The notes beneath the pieces are model-generated. The model was not told the origin of the DNA, did not search any database, and saw nothing but the letters and a program-made list of their open reading frames with translations. From the NCBI GenBank assembly GCA_030157785.1, contig JAOAUC010000058.1, positions 1 through 37,772 on the forward strand: DNA of 37,772 nt. Direction: 5' to 3'. This stretch comes from Zoogloea oleivorans. Its GTDB lineage: Bacteria > Pseudomonadota > Gammaproteobacteria > Burkholderiales > Rhodocyclaceae. Below, one piece after another: positions 7,447 through 18,200 of this stretch (position 1 is its first letter; every line of letters begins with the position of its first letter). Position numbers and translations under genes: made by a program.

Positions 7447-8514
7447 TCAGTGCGGGAAGGGCCACAGGCGCAGCTTCTCCTTGGCGATCTGCCACAGTCG
7501 GGCCAGGCCGTGGGGCTCGACGATCAGGAAGAAGATGATCAGGCCGCCGAACACGATGAGCTGGAAGTTGGACACAAAGCCCGCCCCCAGCGAATCGCCG
7601 AAGATCATCGGCACGAAGTTATCGAGAAAGATCGGCAGCAGCACGATGAAGGCCGCCCCCAGGAAGGAACCCATGATCGAACCGACCCCGCCGATGATGA
7701 TCATGAACAAAATTTTGAAGGACAGGTCGAGGTTGAAGCCTTCGGGCTCGACGGTACCGATGTAGGTGTAGGCATACAGCGCGCCGGCCACGCCGCAGTA
7801 GAAGGAACTCACCGCAAAGGCCAGCAGCTTGGTGCGCATCAGGCGAAAGCCGATCACCTGCGCCGCAACGTCCATGTCACGCACCGCCATCCAGGCCCGG
7901 CCGGTGGATGAGCGCACCATGTTCTTGGCCAACAGCGCCATGAAGGCGACGATCAGGAAGGTGAGCACGTACTTGGCTTCGGGCGTTGCGAAGGTGTAGC
8001 CGAGAATGGTCACATCCTGCGCGGTCACCACGCCCGACGACGAGTTGTTGGAGAACCACGGAAACTTGACCAGCGCCCACACGATGAAGAACTGCGCCGC
8101 CAGCGTCGCCACTGCCAGGTAGAAGCCCTTGATGCGCAAACTCGGCAGCCCGAACAGGATGCCCACCAGCGCCGCCGTCAGCCCGGCCAGGATGATCGCC
8201 ACCAGAAAGGGCATGCCCTCGATGCGCAGGATGAAGTTGTAGGCAGCAAAGGCCCCCACCGCCATGAAGGCCGCCGACCCCAGCGACAACTGCCCGGCGT
8301 AGCCGGTGAGGATGTTGAGGCCGATGGCCGCCAGCGAAAAAATCAGCACCGGAATCAGGATGGCCTTCAGCCAGTATTCATTGGCCAGCAGCGGCACGGC
8401 CACGCCAAAGGCCAGCATGAGCAGCCAGAAACCGATCTTGTCCTGACGGATGGGGAAGATCTGGGAATCTTCGGCATAACTGGCCTTGAACTGGCCGGCT
8501 TCACGGTAAAGCAT
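7447..8514 (-). CDS. livM: LivM-type permease subunit of the ABC transporter
   Basis: 355 residues with AAGGAGA before the start. Hydrophobic throughout with about nine to ten membrane segments. It shows the LivM hallmarks GLNILTGYAGQLSLGSAAFMAVGAFAAY region (about 87-115) and, in the C-terminal half, the EAA-like loop including GGVGSIMGSFLGAAF. An N-terminal soluble extension of about 30 residues precedes the first membrane segment. It pairs with LivH. The gap to livH contains a perfect 32-nt palindrome. Confidence 0.93.
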   Translation of the reverse strand: MLYREAGQFKASYAEDSQIFPIRQDKIGFWLLMLAFGVAVPLLANEYWLKAILIPVLIFSLAAIGLNILTGYAGQLSLGSAAFMAVGAFAAYNFILRIEGMPFLVAIILAGLTAALVGILFGLPSLRIKGFYLAVATLAAQFFIVWALVKFPWFSNNSSSGVVTAQDVTILGYTFATPEAKYVLTFLIVAFMALLAKNMVRSSTGRAWMAVRDMDVAAQVIGFRLMRTKLLAFAVSSFYCGVAGALYAYTYIGTVEPEGFNLDLSFKILFMIIIGGVGSIMGSFLGAAFIVLLPIFLDNFVPMIFGDSLGAGFVSNFQLIVFGGLIIFFLIVEPHGLARLWQIAKEKLRLWPFPH

Positions 8515-8536
8515 ATTGTTGCTCTCCTTGTTTCTT

Positions 8537-8568
8537 CCTGTAGGGGCGACTTCAGTCGCCCCTACAGG
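8537..8568. repeat. REP-type element, copy 2 (single perfect palindrome)
   Basis: Two 15-nt arms, CCTGTAGGGGCGACT and its exact reverse complement, are separated by TC. It is a solo version of the unit in copies 1 and 3. It begins 3 nt after the livH stop codon and ends about 8 nt before the livM ribosome site, so the hairpin sits in the livH-livM junction of the transcript. Confidence 0.95.
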
Positions 8569-8571
8569 GAA

Positions 8572-9498
8572 TCAGACGCGGTCGATGTGTTTTTCGCCGA
8601 ACAGGCCTTCCGGCCGCACCAGCAGGAAAGCCAGCGCCAGCATGTAGGGGAACCAGCCTTCGATGCCGCCGCCGACAAACGGACCGACATACACCTCGGC
8701 CAGCTTCTCCGACGCGCCGATGATCAGGCCACCGACAATCGCCCCCGGCACCGACGTAAAGCCGCCCAGGATCAGCACCGGCAGGGCCTTGAGGGCGGTA
8801 AAGGTGAGGGCGAACTGCACGCCGTTGCGGGCGCCCCAGATCATCCCGGCCACCAGCGCCACAAAGCCCGCCACCGCCCAGACAACCCGCCAGATGGTCT
8901 GCAGCGGAATGCCGATGGACAGTGCCGCCTGGTGGTCGTCAGCCACCGCACGCAGGGCCCGGCCGACCTTGGTGTATTGGAAAAGCAGGGCCAGCAAGGC
9001 CACCAGCGACGCGGCCACCCCGGCGGCAAACAGGTCGAACTTGGAAACCCCGATCTCGTAGTTGTCCATCAGCCAGGCAATCGGCTCATCGACAATGCCC
9101 AGATCCAGCCCGCGCACGTTGGCGCCCCAGGCCATCTGGGCCAGGCCTTCGATCACATAGGTGAGGCCGATGGTGGCCATGAACAGCGTGATGTGCGGCT
9201 GGTTCACCAGTGGCCTGAGCACGATGCGTTCGGTGGCGATGCCCAGCACGATCATCGAGATGAAAGCCAGCAGGAAGGCCAGCCAGAACACCATGCTGCC
9301 GTCGATGTCCATGCCCAGGTGCTTGGCCAGCATTTCCTTGAAGCCGACGAAGGTCAGCGCGGCAAAGAACACCATCGCCCCCTGGGCAAAGTTGAACACC
9401 CCCGAGGCCTTGTAGATCAGCACGAAACCGAGGGCCACCAGCGCGTACATCACGCCCGACAGCAAACCGCCGATCAGCACTTCGATAAAGAATTGCAT
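8572..9498 (-). CDS. livH: LivH-type permease subunit of the ABC transporter
   Basis: 308 residues, start preceded by AGGGGAT. It has the LivH signature near the N-terminus (GLLSGVMYALVALGFVLIYKASGVFNFAQGAM region, residues about 10-43) and about eight membrane segments. The segment VGRALRAVADDHQAALSIGI (about 177-196) is the cytoplasmic coupling loop that contacts the ATPases, and the late EGWFPYMLALAFLLVRPEGLFG run matches family C-termini. It is the second transporter gene, 12 bp after livG. Confidence 0.93.
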   Translation of the reverse strand: MQFFIEVLIGGLLSGVMYALVALGFVLIYKASGVFNFAQGAMVFFAALTFVGFKEMLAKHLGMDIDGSMVFWLAFLLAFISMIVLGIATERIVLRPLVNQPHITLFMATIGLTYVIEGLAQMAWGANVRGLDLGIVDEPIAWLMDNYEIGVSKFDLFAAGVAASLVALLALLFQYTKVGRALRAVADDHQAALSIGIPLQTIWRVVWAVAGFVALVAGMIWGARNGVQFALTFTALKALPVLILGGFTSVPGAIVGGLIIGASEKLAEVYVGPFVGGGIEGWFPYMLALAFLLVRPEGLFGEKHIDRV

Positions 9499-9510
9499 CT
9501 CTGTATCCCC

Positions 9511-10293
9511 TTAGTGCGAGGTGCCCAGGTAGGCCTTGATGACCTCCGGGTTGTTCTTCACGTCTTCCGGCACGCCGTCGCCGATCTTCTTGCCGTAGTC
9601 CAGCACCACCACCCGGTCGGAGATGTCCATCACCACGCCCATGTCGTGCTCGATCAACACGATGGTGGTGCCGTAGTGGTCATTCACATCGAGGATGAAG
9701 CGACACATGTCCTGCTTCTCCTCCACGTTCATGCCGGCCATCGGCTCGTCGAGCAGCAAAATATGCGGTTCGGCAGCCAGCGCCCGGGCCAGCTCGACGC
9801 GCTTCTGCAGGCCGTAGGGCAGGCGCCCCACCGGGGTCTTGCGGATGTCCTGGATCTCGAGGAACTCGATCACCTCTTCCACCTTGATGCGGTGCGCGAT
9901 CTCCTCCTTTTGCGCCGCGCCCCAGTACAGGGCGTGCTGCAGGAAGTTGCACTTCATCTTGAGGTTGCGCCCGGTCATGATGTTGTCGAGCACGGTCATG
10001 CCCTTGAACAGCGCAATATTCTGGAAGGTACGGGCGATGCCCTGCTCCGCTGCCTCGTGCGGCTCCATCTTCGGGCGCAGCGCACCCTTGAAGAAGATCT
10101 GCCCTTCCTGCGGGTGATACACCCCGTTGATCACATTGAGCATCGAGCTCTTGCCGGCACCGTTCGGCCCGATGATCGAGCGGACTTCATGCTCGCGGAC
10201 ATCGAAGCTGATATCGGTCAGTGCCTTCACGCCGCCGAAGCGCAGCGAAATGTTCTGGAGGTCGACGATCACGTCGCCAATCTGTCTGGCCAT
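9511..10293 (-). CDS. livG: LivG-type ATP-binding subunit of the ABC transporter
   Basis: 260 residues. Walker A GPNGAGKS is at 42-49, the signature is LPYGLQKR at 158-165 (the LivG-typical replacement of LSGGQ by PYG), Walker B ILLLDE at 178-183 and the switch His in VLIEHDMGVVM. The C-terminus PEVIKAYLGTSH is the family's usual ending. It follows the acyl-CoA ligase by 12 bp and precedes livH by 12 bp, which places it firmly in the same transcript. Confidence 0.94.
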   Translation of the reverse strand: MARQIGDVIVDLQNISLRFGGVKALTDISFDVREHEVRSIIGPNGAGKSSMLNVINGVYHPQEGQIFFKGALRPKMEPHEAAEQGIARTFQNIALFKGMTVLDNIMTGRNLKMKCNFLQHALYWGAAQKEEIAHRIKVEEVIEFLEIQDIRKTPVGRLPYGLQKRVELARALAAEPHILLLDEPMAGMNVEEKQDMCRFILDVNDHYGTTIVLIEHDMGVVMDISDRVVVLDYGKKIGDGVPEDVKNNPEVIKAYLGTSH

Positions 10294-10305
10294 GGGTCGT
10301 TCTCC

Positions 10306-12279
10306 TCAGGCGGCCTTCCGCGGCATCGGCGGAAAGGTCTTGGCGTCTTCGATGCGCAGCTCGGCGCTGATCTTGTTGCTGCGGCCGTCCTCGTAGCTCA
10401 CCTGGGTTTCGATGAACTGGCTCTTCTTGCCGCTGTACAAGGCCTCGATGAGCACCGCATAGCGCTCGGCCACGAAGTTGCGGCGCACCTTGCGGGTGCG
10501 GGTCAGCTCGCCATCGTCGGCATCGAGTTCCTTGTGCAGGATGAGGAAGCGCTGGATCTGCGATTCGCTCATGTTGGCGTCGCTGGCCAGGTCGGCATTC
10601 ACCTTCTCGATGCACTCCCTGATCAACTCATACACCTGCGCCTGGCAGGCCAGATCGGTGTAGCCGGCGTAGGCCATGCCCTTGCGTTCAGCCCAGTTGC
10701 CCACGGCTTCCAGGTCGATGTTCACGAAGGCAGTAACAAAGTCGCGGCCGTTGCCGAAGCACACCACTTCCTTGATGTGCTGAAAGAACTTGAGCTTGTT
10801 CTCGATGTAGTTGGGGGCAAACATGCCGCCGCCGGTGAGCTTGCCCACGTCCTTGGCCCGGTCGATGATCTTCAGGTGGCCGTCTTCATCGAAGAAGCCC
10901 GCATCGCCGGTCATGAAGTAGCCCTCGGCATTGATCGACTCGGCGGTAGCGTCCGGGCGCTTGTAGTAGGACTTCAGCAGCATCGGCCCGCGCACCAGGA
11001 TCTCCCCGTTGTCGGCCAGCTTCACCTCCACGTTGGGGGCCGGCGTGCCCACCGAATCCAGCTTGATCTGGCCGTCCGGCTGCAGGCACACGTAGGCGCA
11101 GGTTTCGGTCTGGCCGTAGAGCTGCTTGAGGTTGATGCCGATCGAGCGGTAGAAACGGAACAGATCAGGCCCGATGGCCGCGCCGGCGGTATAGGCCACG
11201 CGCACCCGGCTGAGGCCGAGCACGTTTTTAAGCGGGCCGTAGATCAGCGCATTGCCGATGGCGTACTGCAGGCGATCACCGGCCGACACGGGCTTGCCGT
11301 CCAGCAGGTCGGCCCCGCAGCGCCGGGCCACGTCCATGAAGTGTTGAAAAACCTTGCGCTTGATCGACGTGGCATCTTCCATGCGGATCATCACCTGCGT
11401 GAGCAGGTTTTCGAAGACCCGCGGCGGCGCAAAGTAATACGTGGGGCCGATTTCCCGCAGATCGCCCATCACCGTCTCGCCCGATTCCGGGCAATTGATG
11501 GTGAAACCCGCCACCAGCGCCTGGGCGTAGGAGAACAGGTGATCGCCCACCCAGGCCATCGGCAGGTAGGAAAGGATGTCGTCCTGGTCGGTCAGCTGGT
11601 CAAAGCTGCAGCCGCCGCGGGCCGCGGCGATGAAGGCCGCGTGGGTCTGACAGACGCCCTTGGGCTTGCCGGTGGTGCCCGAGGTGTAGAGCATGACCGA
11701 AACGTCGTCCGGGCTGCCCTTGTCGATCTCGTTGCCGAGAAAATCGGGGTGGTGGCTGTCGTGGATGCGGCCCATTTCGAGCACTTCATCAAGGCCGTGC
11801 AGGAAGGTCTGGTTGTAATGACGCAGGCCGCGCGGGTCGTCGTAGATCACGTGTTCAAGGAGCGGCAGGCCGTCCTTGATCTCGAGCATCTTGTCCACCT
11901 GCTCCTGGTCTTCCACGCAGGCGAAGCGGATCTCCGCATCCTCCATCACGTAGGCCATTTCCTGCGCCACGGCGTCCTGGTACATCATCACCGGAATGCC
12001 GCCGAGGCACTGGCAGGCCGCCACCGACCAGTACAGGCGCGGCCGGTTGTCCCCCACCACCGCCAGCCGGTCACCGCGCCGGAAACCCAGCTCCGCCAGG
12101 CCACTGGCAATCGAACGCACGCGCTCGGCCACTTCAGCCCAGGTGTAGGTTTGCCAGATCCCGTATTCCTTCTCGCGCATCGCCGGCCGGTTGGGCCGCT
12201 GCCGGGCATGATTCATCAGCAAGCGCGGAAAGGTATCCAGGCTCCCAGTCTCGGCCGCTGTCGCTCGGGCATTGGACAT
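10306..12279 (-). CDS. AMP-dependent long-chain-type acyl-CoA synthetase, first gene of the operon
   Basis: 657 residues, with a strong AGGAGG seven bases before the ATG. The adenylate-forming fold is complete: ATP loop TSGTTGKPKG at 199-208, the YGQTET motif, the GYFMTGDAGFFDEDGHLKIIDR hinge region and a C-terminal domain with the KLTGGGMFAPNYIEN motif of the bubblegum/FadD15-like group. The reaction is carboxylic acid + ATP + CoA to acyl-CoA + AMP + PPi. Long-chain fatty acid specificity is the usual annotation, but position in front of a Liv transporter and a PaaK-like gene suggests activation of the imported acid. It begins the seven-gene operon. Confidence 0.9.
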   Translation of the reverse strand: MSNARATAAETGSLDTFPRLLMNHARQRPNRPAMREKEYGIWQTYTWAEVAERVRSIASGLAELGFRRGDRLAVVGDNRPRLYWSVAACQCLGGIPVMMYQDAVAQEMAYVMEDAEIRFACVEDQEQVDKMLEIKDGLPLLEHVIYDDPRGLRHYNQTFLHGLDEVLEMGRIHDSHHPDFLGNEIDKGSPDDVSVMLYTSGTTGKPKGVCQTHAAFIAAARGGCSFDQLTDQDDILSYLPMAWVGDHLFSYAQALVAGFTINCPESGETVMGDLREIGPTYYFAPPRVFENLLTQVMIRMEDATSIKRKVFQHFMDVARRCGADLLDGKPVSAGDRLQYAIGNALIYGPLKNVLGLSRVRVAYTAGAAIGPDLFRFYRSIGINLKQLYGQTETCAYVCLQPDGQIKLDSVGTPAPNVEVKLADNGEILVRGPMLLKSYYKRPDATAESINAEGYFMTGDAGFFDEDGHLKIIDRAKDVGKLTGGGMFAPNYIENKLKFFQHIKEVVCFGNGRDFVTAFVNIDLEAVGNWAERKGMAYAGYTDLACQAQVYELIRECIEKVNADLASDANMSESQIQRFLILHKELDADDGELTRTRKVRRNFVAERYAVLIEALYSGKKSQFIETQVSYEDGRSNKISAELRIEDAKTFPPMPRKAA

Positions 12280-12394
12280 ACCCCATCCTCCTCCGGTTTT
12301 GTCTCAGTCTCGTCCCCGCGGCTTCTTCCGGCTGCGCCCTGCAAAGGACGGCAAACGGCGGCCACGGATGGTCTTTTTGCTGAGCGACAGTCTT

Positions 12395-12409
12395 GCAAAC
12401 CAAGTTTGC
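12395..12409. promoter_or_regulatory. Candidate operator palindrome upstream of the acyl-CoA ligase operon
   Basis: GCAAAC-CAA-GTTTGC is a perfect 6-bp inverted repeat in the 212-bp gap between the ligase start and the end of the kinase gene, about 115 bp before the ligase ATG. The gap is locally AT-richer than its surroundings and contains no gene. No regulator gene lies beside it, so the binding protein is unknown. Confidence 0.35.
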
Positions 12410-12491
12410 TCAACTGTTTTTCAAATGTACGGAATTGTGAGGAGGGGGGATGGCTGAAGCTTGGTGCGGATATCGAACAATCACCCGCCAC

Positions 12492-15101
12492 TCATTGACT
12501 GGACTTCTCCAGCCACTTCAACACGGTTTCATAGAGCCGGTCCGGATCGGTCGGCTTGGCTATAAAGTCGTCCATCCCGGCTTCGCAACAGTGTTTCCTG
12601 TCCTCGGCAAAGGCATTCGCCGTCATCGCCAGGATGGGAATTCCCGCGCGCTCAGGCAGTTGCCGAATCTGTCGCGTCGCAGCCAGGCCGTCCAGAACCG
12701 GCATTTGCATATCCATCAGGATCATCGCATAGCTGCCCGAGCGGGCCATCTCCACGGCTTCCCGCCCATCCCCGGCGAGATCGACCTTGAGTCCGACATC
12801 CTCCAGCAGCATCTGGGCAATTTCCCGATTGACCGGCTCGTCCTCCACCACCAGGATGCGCCTGCCGGCATGATCGCGCTGGATCGCCTGCTCGGCGCTT
12901 TCCCCCCCGGCCTTGGCCGTCTCCTCGACCGAAGGCTCGGCCTTCCTGAGGACTGCCGTGAACCAGAAGGTGCTGCCCTTGCCTTCGGTACTGATCACGC
13001 CGGCGCGTCCCCCCATTACTTCGGCGATCGTCCGGGTGATCGCCAGGCCCAGGCCGGTGCCGCCGTACTTGCGCGTGGTCGAGCTGTCGGCCTGCTCGAA
13101 GGCGCCGAATAGTTTGCTTTGTACCTCGGGGGCAATGCCTATGCCGCTATCCTCGACTTCGAAACGGAGGGTGACGGTCCCATCAGTCTGCGACTCCTGC
13201 CTCACCCTCAGGGTGATATGGCCTGTCTCGGTGAACTTGAGGGCATTGGAAGCATAGTTGAGCAGGGCCTGCTGCAGCCGGGTGGGGTCACCATAGAGGT
13301 TGCGGGGCACGGAGACCGTCTCCATGTGCAAGCGAAGCCCCTTGCTCCTGGCTTTCTGACCCAGCATCGAGGCGATGTTGCCAAGCAGGGCTTCGACATG
13401 AACCGGGGCGTCGTCCAGCGTGAACTTGCCGGCCTCTATCTTGGACAGGTCGAGAACGGCATTGATGATCTCAAGCAGGTGATTACCGGCGACTTCGATC
13501 TTTTCAATCTTGTCGGTCTGCTCCGCATTCAGCCCGCTGCGGCGCAGGATGTGGGCCATGCCGGTGATGGCATTCAACGGGGTACGAATCTCGTGGCTCA
13601 TGTTGGCCAGGAAGGCGCTCTTGGCGACATTGGCGGTTTCGGCGGCCTCTTTGGCCATGCGCAGATCCCGTGTCTGTGCTTTGACGAGCTCTTGAAGATG
13701 CTGGCGATGCTGCTCGAGTTCGAGCTCATTGTGCTTGCGTGCGGTAATGTCCGTATGGGTCCCGCACATGCGCAGCGCCTTGCCGTCAGCGTCACGCTGC
13801 ATCACGCTGGCCTGGTCAAGAATCCAGCGCACGCTGCCGTCCTTGTGGAGCATCCGGTACTCAAGCCGATGCATGCTGGAGCGTCCCTCTAGCACCGCAT
13901 TGATGGAGTTCCATGCGCACTCGCGGTCGTCCGGGTGAATGAAATCCGTCCATTGCCTGACAGTCTGCTGGATTTCGCTATGGGAGTAACCCAGCAACGC
14001 TGCCCACTGCTCGTCCCGATCGACTTTACCGGCCGCAATGTTCCAGTCCCAAAAACCGAGTTCTGACCCTTGCAGGACGAAGCGCAGCTGTTTCTCGCTA
14101 TTCTCCAATGCGAGCTCCGAGTGTTTGCGTTCGGAAATGTCCTCAACCATGGCAACCACATAATCCGGGCTGCCATCCGGCTTGCGCACATGGCTGACAG
14201 CCAGTCGCGTATAGACCAGGTGACCATCCTTGTGGATGAAGCGCTTGTCCATGGCATAGCTGCTGATTTCGCCAGCCAGCATGCGGTTGAACTGTGCCAG
14301 GTCGGGAGCCAGATCCTCCGGATAGGTGAGCGCCGGCCAGGACATGCGGGTCAGTTCATCGCGGGTATAACCGAGCGTGGCGCAAAGCGCATCATTTACC
14401 TCGACCCAGCCTTTTTCCAGGCTGGTGATGGCAAGACCGACGGTGGAGTGATCGAAGTAGGCGTGAAAACGCTGCATGCTGGCGCGCTCTTCTGCAATCA
14501 CGGCATTCTGTGCCGCCTGCAATGCCTCGCGGTCGCCCAGCTGCAGCTCGTAATTGCGAAAGATCAGGCACAGCAGCATGGTCGCCAGCGGATAGAACAG
14601 CAGGAGCACCCACCAGGCTTGTTCGATGAAGGCATACCCCGCGCGATTGGGCACCAGCGTAAATGCCGCCAACTGAGCGATCTGCACCACCACGCCCAAC
14701 ACGAAGTAGTGTCCGGCAGCCAGAGTCGTGTTGCGGCGTTGCCACCACCACCGTGCCAGTACACCAAGCAGGGCCGACTGGAGCACCACCATCACGCCAA
14801 CTGGCGCACCGATGCCGCCTAGCTGGTAGCGATAAACAGCCGCCATGCCCGCGGCAATCGCGCCAGCCACGCCGCCGCCCACCACGCCGGCCACCGACAG
14901 CACAATGGAGCGCCCGTCGAAGATCAGGCCCGGAGCAAAGTTCACCGGGTTCACCATCCCCAGCAAGGTCACCCCGCCAAACAGGAGCCCGAGTAGCACC
15001 TGACGGTTCAACGAGGACTTGTGGAAACGTGAAACAACGAGCTGGCCTGCTGCTACCAACGCAACCAGGAAGGCGATGTTGTTGATCAGGTTGATAAGCA
15101 T
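12492..15101 (-). CDS. Membrane hybrid sensor histidine kinase (5TM-LYT, two PAS, HisKA, HATPase, receiver)
   Basis: 869 residues. The N-terminus (1-185) is a 5TM-LYT-type sensor region with the [20 protein letters not shown] loop typical of LytS-like membrane modules. Two PAS/PAC units follow (about 210-325 and 335-455, each ending in a DI(S/T)xRK motif), then a coiled coil. The HisKA domain carries the phosphorylated His503 in SHEIRTP, the ATPase domain has DSGIGI and GTGLGLAI, and the C-terminal receiver (about 747-869) has Asp797 in LMDMQMP and the late Lys in AKPTD. Such kinases autophosphorylate and relay through their own receiver to an Hpt protein or separate regulator; no partner is encoded beside it. 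Its signal is unknown. Confidence 0.93.
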   Translation of the reverse strand: MLINLINNIAFLVALVAAGQLVVSRFHKSSLNRQVLLGLLFGGVTLLGMVNPVNFAPGLIFDGRSIVLSVAGVVGGGVAGAIAAGMAAVYRYQLGGIGAPVGVMVVLQSALLGVLARWWWQRRNTTLAAGHYFVLGVVVQIAQLAAFTLVPNRAGYAFIEQAWWVLLLFYPLATMLLCLIFRNYELQLGDREALQAAQNAVIAEERASMQRFHAYFDHSTVGLAITSLEKGWVEVNDALCATLGYTRDELTRMSWPALTYPEDLAPDLAQFNRMLAGEISSYAMDKRFIHKDGHLVYTRLAVSHVRKPDGSPDYVVAMVEDISERKHSELALENSEKQLRFVLQGSELGFWDWNIAAGKVDRDEQWAALLGYSHSEIQQTVRQWTDFIHPDDRECAWNSINAVLEGRSSMHRLEYRMLHKDGSVRWILDQASVMQRDADGKALRMCGTHTDITARKHNELELEQHRQHLQELVKAQTRDLRMAKEAAETANVAKSAFLANMSHEIRTPLNAITGMAHILRRSGLNAEQTDKIEKIEVAGNHLLEIINAVLDLSKIEAGKFTLDDAPVHVEALLGNIASMLGQKARSKGLRLHMETVSVPRNLYGDPTRLQQALLNYASNALKFTETGHITLRVRQESQTDGTVTLRFEVEDSGIGIAPEVQSKLFGAFEQADSSTTRKYGGTGLGLAITRTIAEVMGGRAGVISTEGKGSTFWFTAVLRKAEPSVEETAKAGGESAEQAIQRDHAGRRILVVEDEPVNREIAQMLLEDVGLKVDLAGDGREAVEMARSGSYAMILMDMQMPVLDGLAATRQIRQLPERAGIPILAMTANAFAEDRKHCCEAGMDDFIAKPTDPDRLYETVLKWLEKSSQ

Positions 15102-15265
15102 GCTTTAGCGCCGAACGGGTTTGGAGGCTCGATTACTCTTGTGGCAAAACCAACTGAACGCAAGATACAACGAACACGACAGTCTCATGCATTCACGGCA
15201 GTTTCCCGGCGTTCTGCAATCGGTCTTTTGGCATCAGGGGAATGGACGTCTATGCCACACGAGAC

Positions 15266-18200
15266 TTACACGGCCGGATTGGCCTTTCCTGAAACCAGCA
15301 GATCGAAGACGACTCTTGCAAAACTGGCGGCCTTCCGGGGGTCGGACAAGAGCTGGATCATCTGATTCTGATGCGCCGTATTGCTATCGAGGATGGCGTC
15401 GTCGATAGCCTTCGAAAAGTCGCCCAGCAAGGCCTGTTCGGCTGAATTGTTTTCGATCTGCTGCATCACGATGCCGTTCTCGCTCACCTTGTCGCGGATC
15501 GTGTAGGCGTAGTTCACCATGTCCTTGTCGCTGAGCTGGTCGGCCACGAATATCTCGTTCAGCCTGCTGATGATCTGCGACAGGAACTCTTCCTTCTGGT
15601 CCTGCGGCTTGGCCGACCCCAGGCCTTCACCCGGTTCCAGCTTGTATTCGCCGGTGTTTTCCCTGAGCAGCAAATCCTGCTGACGGATTTTGGCGACGCG
15701 ATAATGGCTGAGCACCACGTTATCGAGGTCGATTTCGTCTTCATCGATCAAGGCTTCGCGCAGCATCGGGCGCAGGTTGCGCGCGTAAAGGCTCAGCTTT
15801 TCCAGCCCGGTATCGTCGTAATCAACGATCTGCGACATGAACTCGTAAAAGCGCACGAAGGTGCCCAGATCCTTTTTGAAGATCTCCAGCGCGTCCTTTT
15901 CTTTCTGGCATTCCTTCAGGCAGTTGTCGGCATTGGTAATCAGCACCGTGTCGCCGGTTTTTTTGGTCCGCTCAAACATCATCTTTGCCTGCTTGAACGC
16001 TTCCACCGCCGATTTGTAGCGCTGCTGCCAGCGTTGCACTGCCGGCTTGCAGATATTGGCAATGGCCGCACTGCTCTTGTTCCTCACATAAAAAGCCGCG
16101 CAGAACTGCTCGACTTCCTGCCAGGTAAAAATGCCCGCCGCCCGCAGCTTGTCGTGCAGGGTAAAGATCAGGTTCGGGTCCGACACATCGGCCAGTTCCG
16201 CCGTCTGGTAATAGGGCTGGAAGGCACTCAGGATATCGTCGGGCTCGTTGAAGAAGTCCAGCACAAAGGTGCCCGTCTCCGCCTTGTTGGGGTAAGTGCG
16301 GTTCAGGCGCGACAATGTTTGCACGCATTCCACGCCAGCCAGCTTCTTGTCCACGTACATGGCGCACAGCTTGGGTTGATCGAAGCCGGTCTGGAATTTG
16401 TTGGCGACGATCATCACCTGGTAATCGTCCGAATCGAAGGCCTTGCGCATGTCGCGGCCTTTCAGATTCGGGTTCATATTGGATTCGGTGAATTTCTCGC
16501 CGATCAGGCTCGCCCCATTCGGGTCTTTGTCGGCAAACGCCACCTCACCCGAAAAAGCCACCATCGCGTGGATCTTCTGGTAGCCCTTTTCCGCAATGTA
16601 TTTATCGAAGCACAGCTTGTAGCGCACCGCCTCCTTGCGTGAGCTGGTCACCACCATGGCCTTGGCCTGGCCGTTGAGCAGGCCCAGCACCTTGTCCTTG
16701 AAGTGCTCGACGATCAGCATCACTTTTTGCGCGATGTTGTGCTCATGCAGCCGCACCCACCGGTTGAGCTTCACACGGGCACGCTTGCTTTCGACTTCCT
16801 GGTCGGCTTCCTGAATCTTCAACGCCAGTTTGTAGGCCACCTTGTAATTGGTGTAGTTCTTCAGCACATCGAGGATGAAGCCTTCCTCAATGGCCTGACG
16901 CATGCTGTAAACGTGAAACGCCTCCGGCTTGTTGGTGATGGAGGCGACTTCATCGGGGCGCGGCACGCGGCCAAACAACTCCAGCGTCTTGGGTTTTGGC
17001 GTGGCGGTAAAGGCGAAAAAGCTCAGGTTGCCGGAGGCGCGGCGCGAGGCCACGGTGGCGGCGATGATGTCGTCGCTGTCCACTTCCTCCTCCGGGTCGT
17101 CACCCGCATCCTTCATCAGCACCTCCTTCAACTGCCGTGCCGTCGATCCGCTCTGCGACGAATGCGCCTCGTCGGCAATGATCGCGTAGCAGCGCGCCTT
17201 GAGGCTGACGCTGTTTTCAATTGCCTTGAGCACAAAGGGAAAGGTCTGGATGGTGACAATGATGATCGGCTGCGCGCCTTCCAGCGCCGCGGCGAGCTTC
17301 TCGGATTTCGAGCCGTCGCCTTCCTTGTTGTTGATGCGCCCGACCACGCCATCGGTGTGCTCGAACTGGTAGATCGTGTCCTGCAACTGGGCGTCGAGCA
17401 CGTTGCGGTCGGTAACGACGATCACCGAATGAAACTGTTTCTGGCCATTGCCCGTATAAAGCGACGAGAGCTGATGCGCCACCCAGGCAATTGAATTGGA
17501 TTTGCCCGATCCGGCGCTGTGCTGGATCAGGTATTTGTGCCCCGGCCCTTCGCTGCGCGCGGCATTGAGCAGCTTATTGACCACGTCCCACTGGTGATAA
17601 CGCGGAAAGATCATGCTTTCCTTCTTGTACTTGCGGCCTTCCCAGTCTTCCTTGTCATCGATCTGCAAGTGCACATAGCGCGCCAGAATCGTGAGCAGAT
17701 TGTCCGGCAGCAGCACCTCGTTCCACAGGTAGTCGGTGGCGTAACGGCTTACATCCTCCGGCACATCGTTGCCGGCACCGCCATCGTGGGTGCCCTTGTT
17801 GAAGGGCAGAAAGAAGGTGTTGGCCCCCTCCAGCCGGGTCGCCATGTGCACCTCGTACTGGCTCACCGCAAAGTGCACCAGCGCGCCGCGCTTGAAAGTG
17901 AGCAGCGGCTCGGGCTTTTTCGCTACCGGGTCCACCGGTAGGCGCGTCGTCCTGTATTGCCGGATCGCCCGGTCCACGGCCTGCTTGAATTCGGATTTCA
18001 GCTCCAGCGTTGCCACCGGCAAGCCATTCACGAACAGCACCAGATCGATGCGCCAAGCCTTGGCCTTGCTGCCGGTCTCCAGCAAATGCGCTTCGCTCGC
18101 CCACGGGCTATAGACCAGCTCCGGCACCACGCGCAGGCGGTTCTGCCTGTAGCGCGCCAGCGTGTCCGGGTTCAGGTCGTGCTCGGGCCTGAACTGGCAC

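Noticed and set aside
6201..7538. A 445-codon plus-strand frame
   Set aside because: It is antisense to the substrate-binding protein gene, which has a signal peptide, ribosome site and family motifs.
8587..12498. A 1303-codon open frame on the plus strand
   Set aside because: It lies opposite livH, livG and the acyl-CoA ligase, all of which have complete domains and ribosome sites. Its product is rich in His, Arg, Gln and Gly without any domain; it is the typical antisense shadow of high-GC genes.
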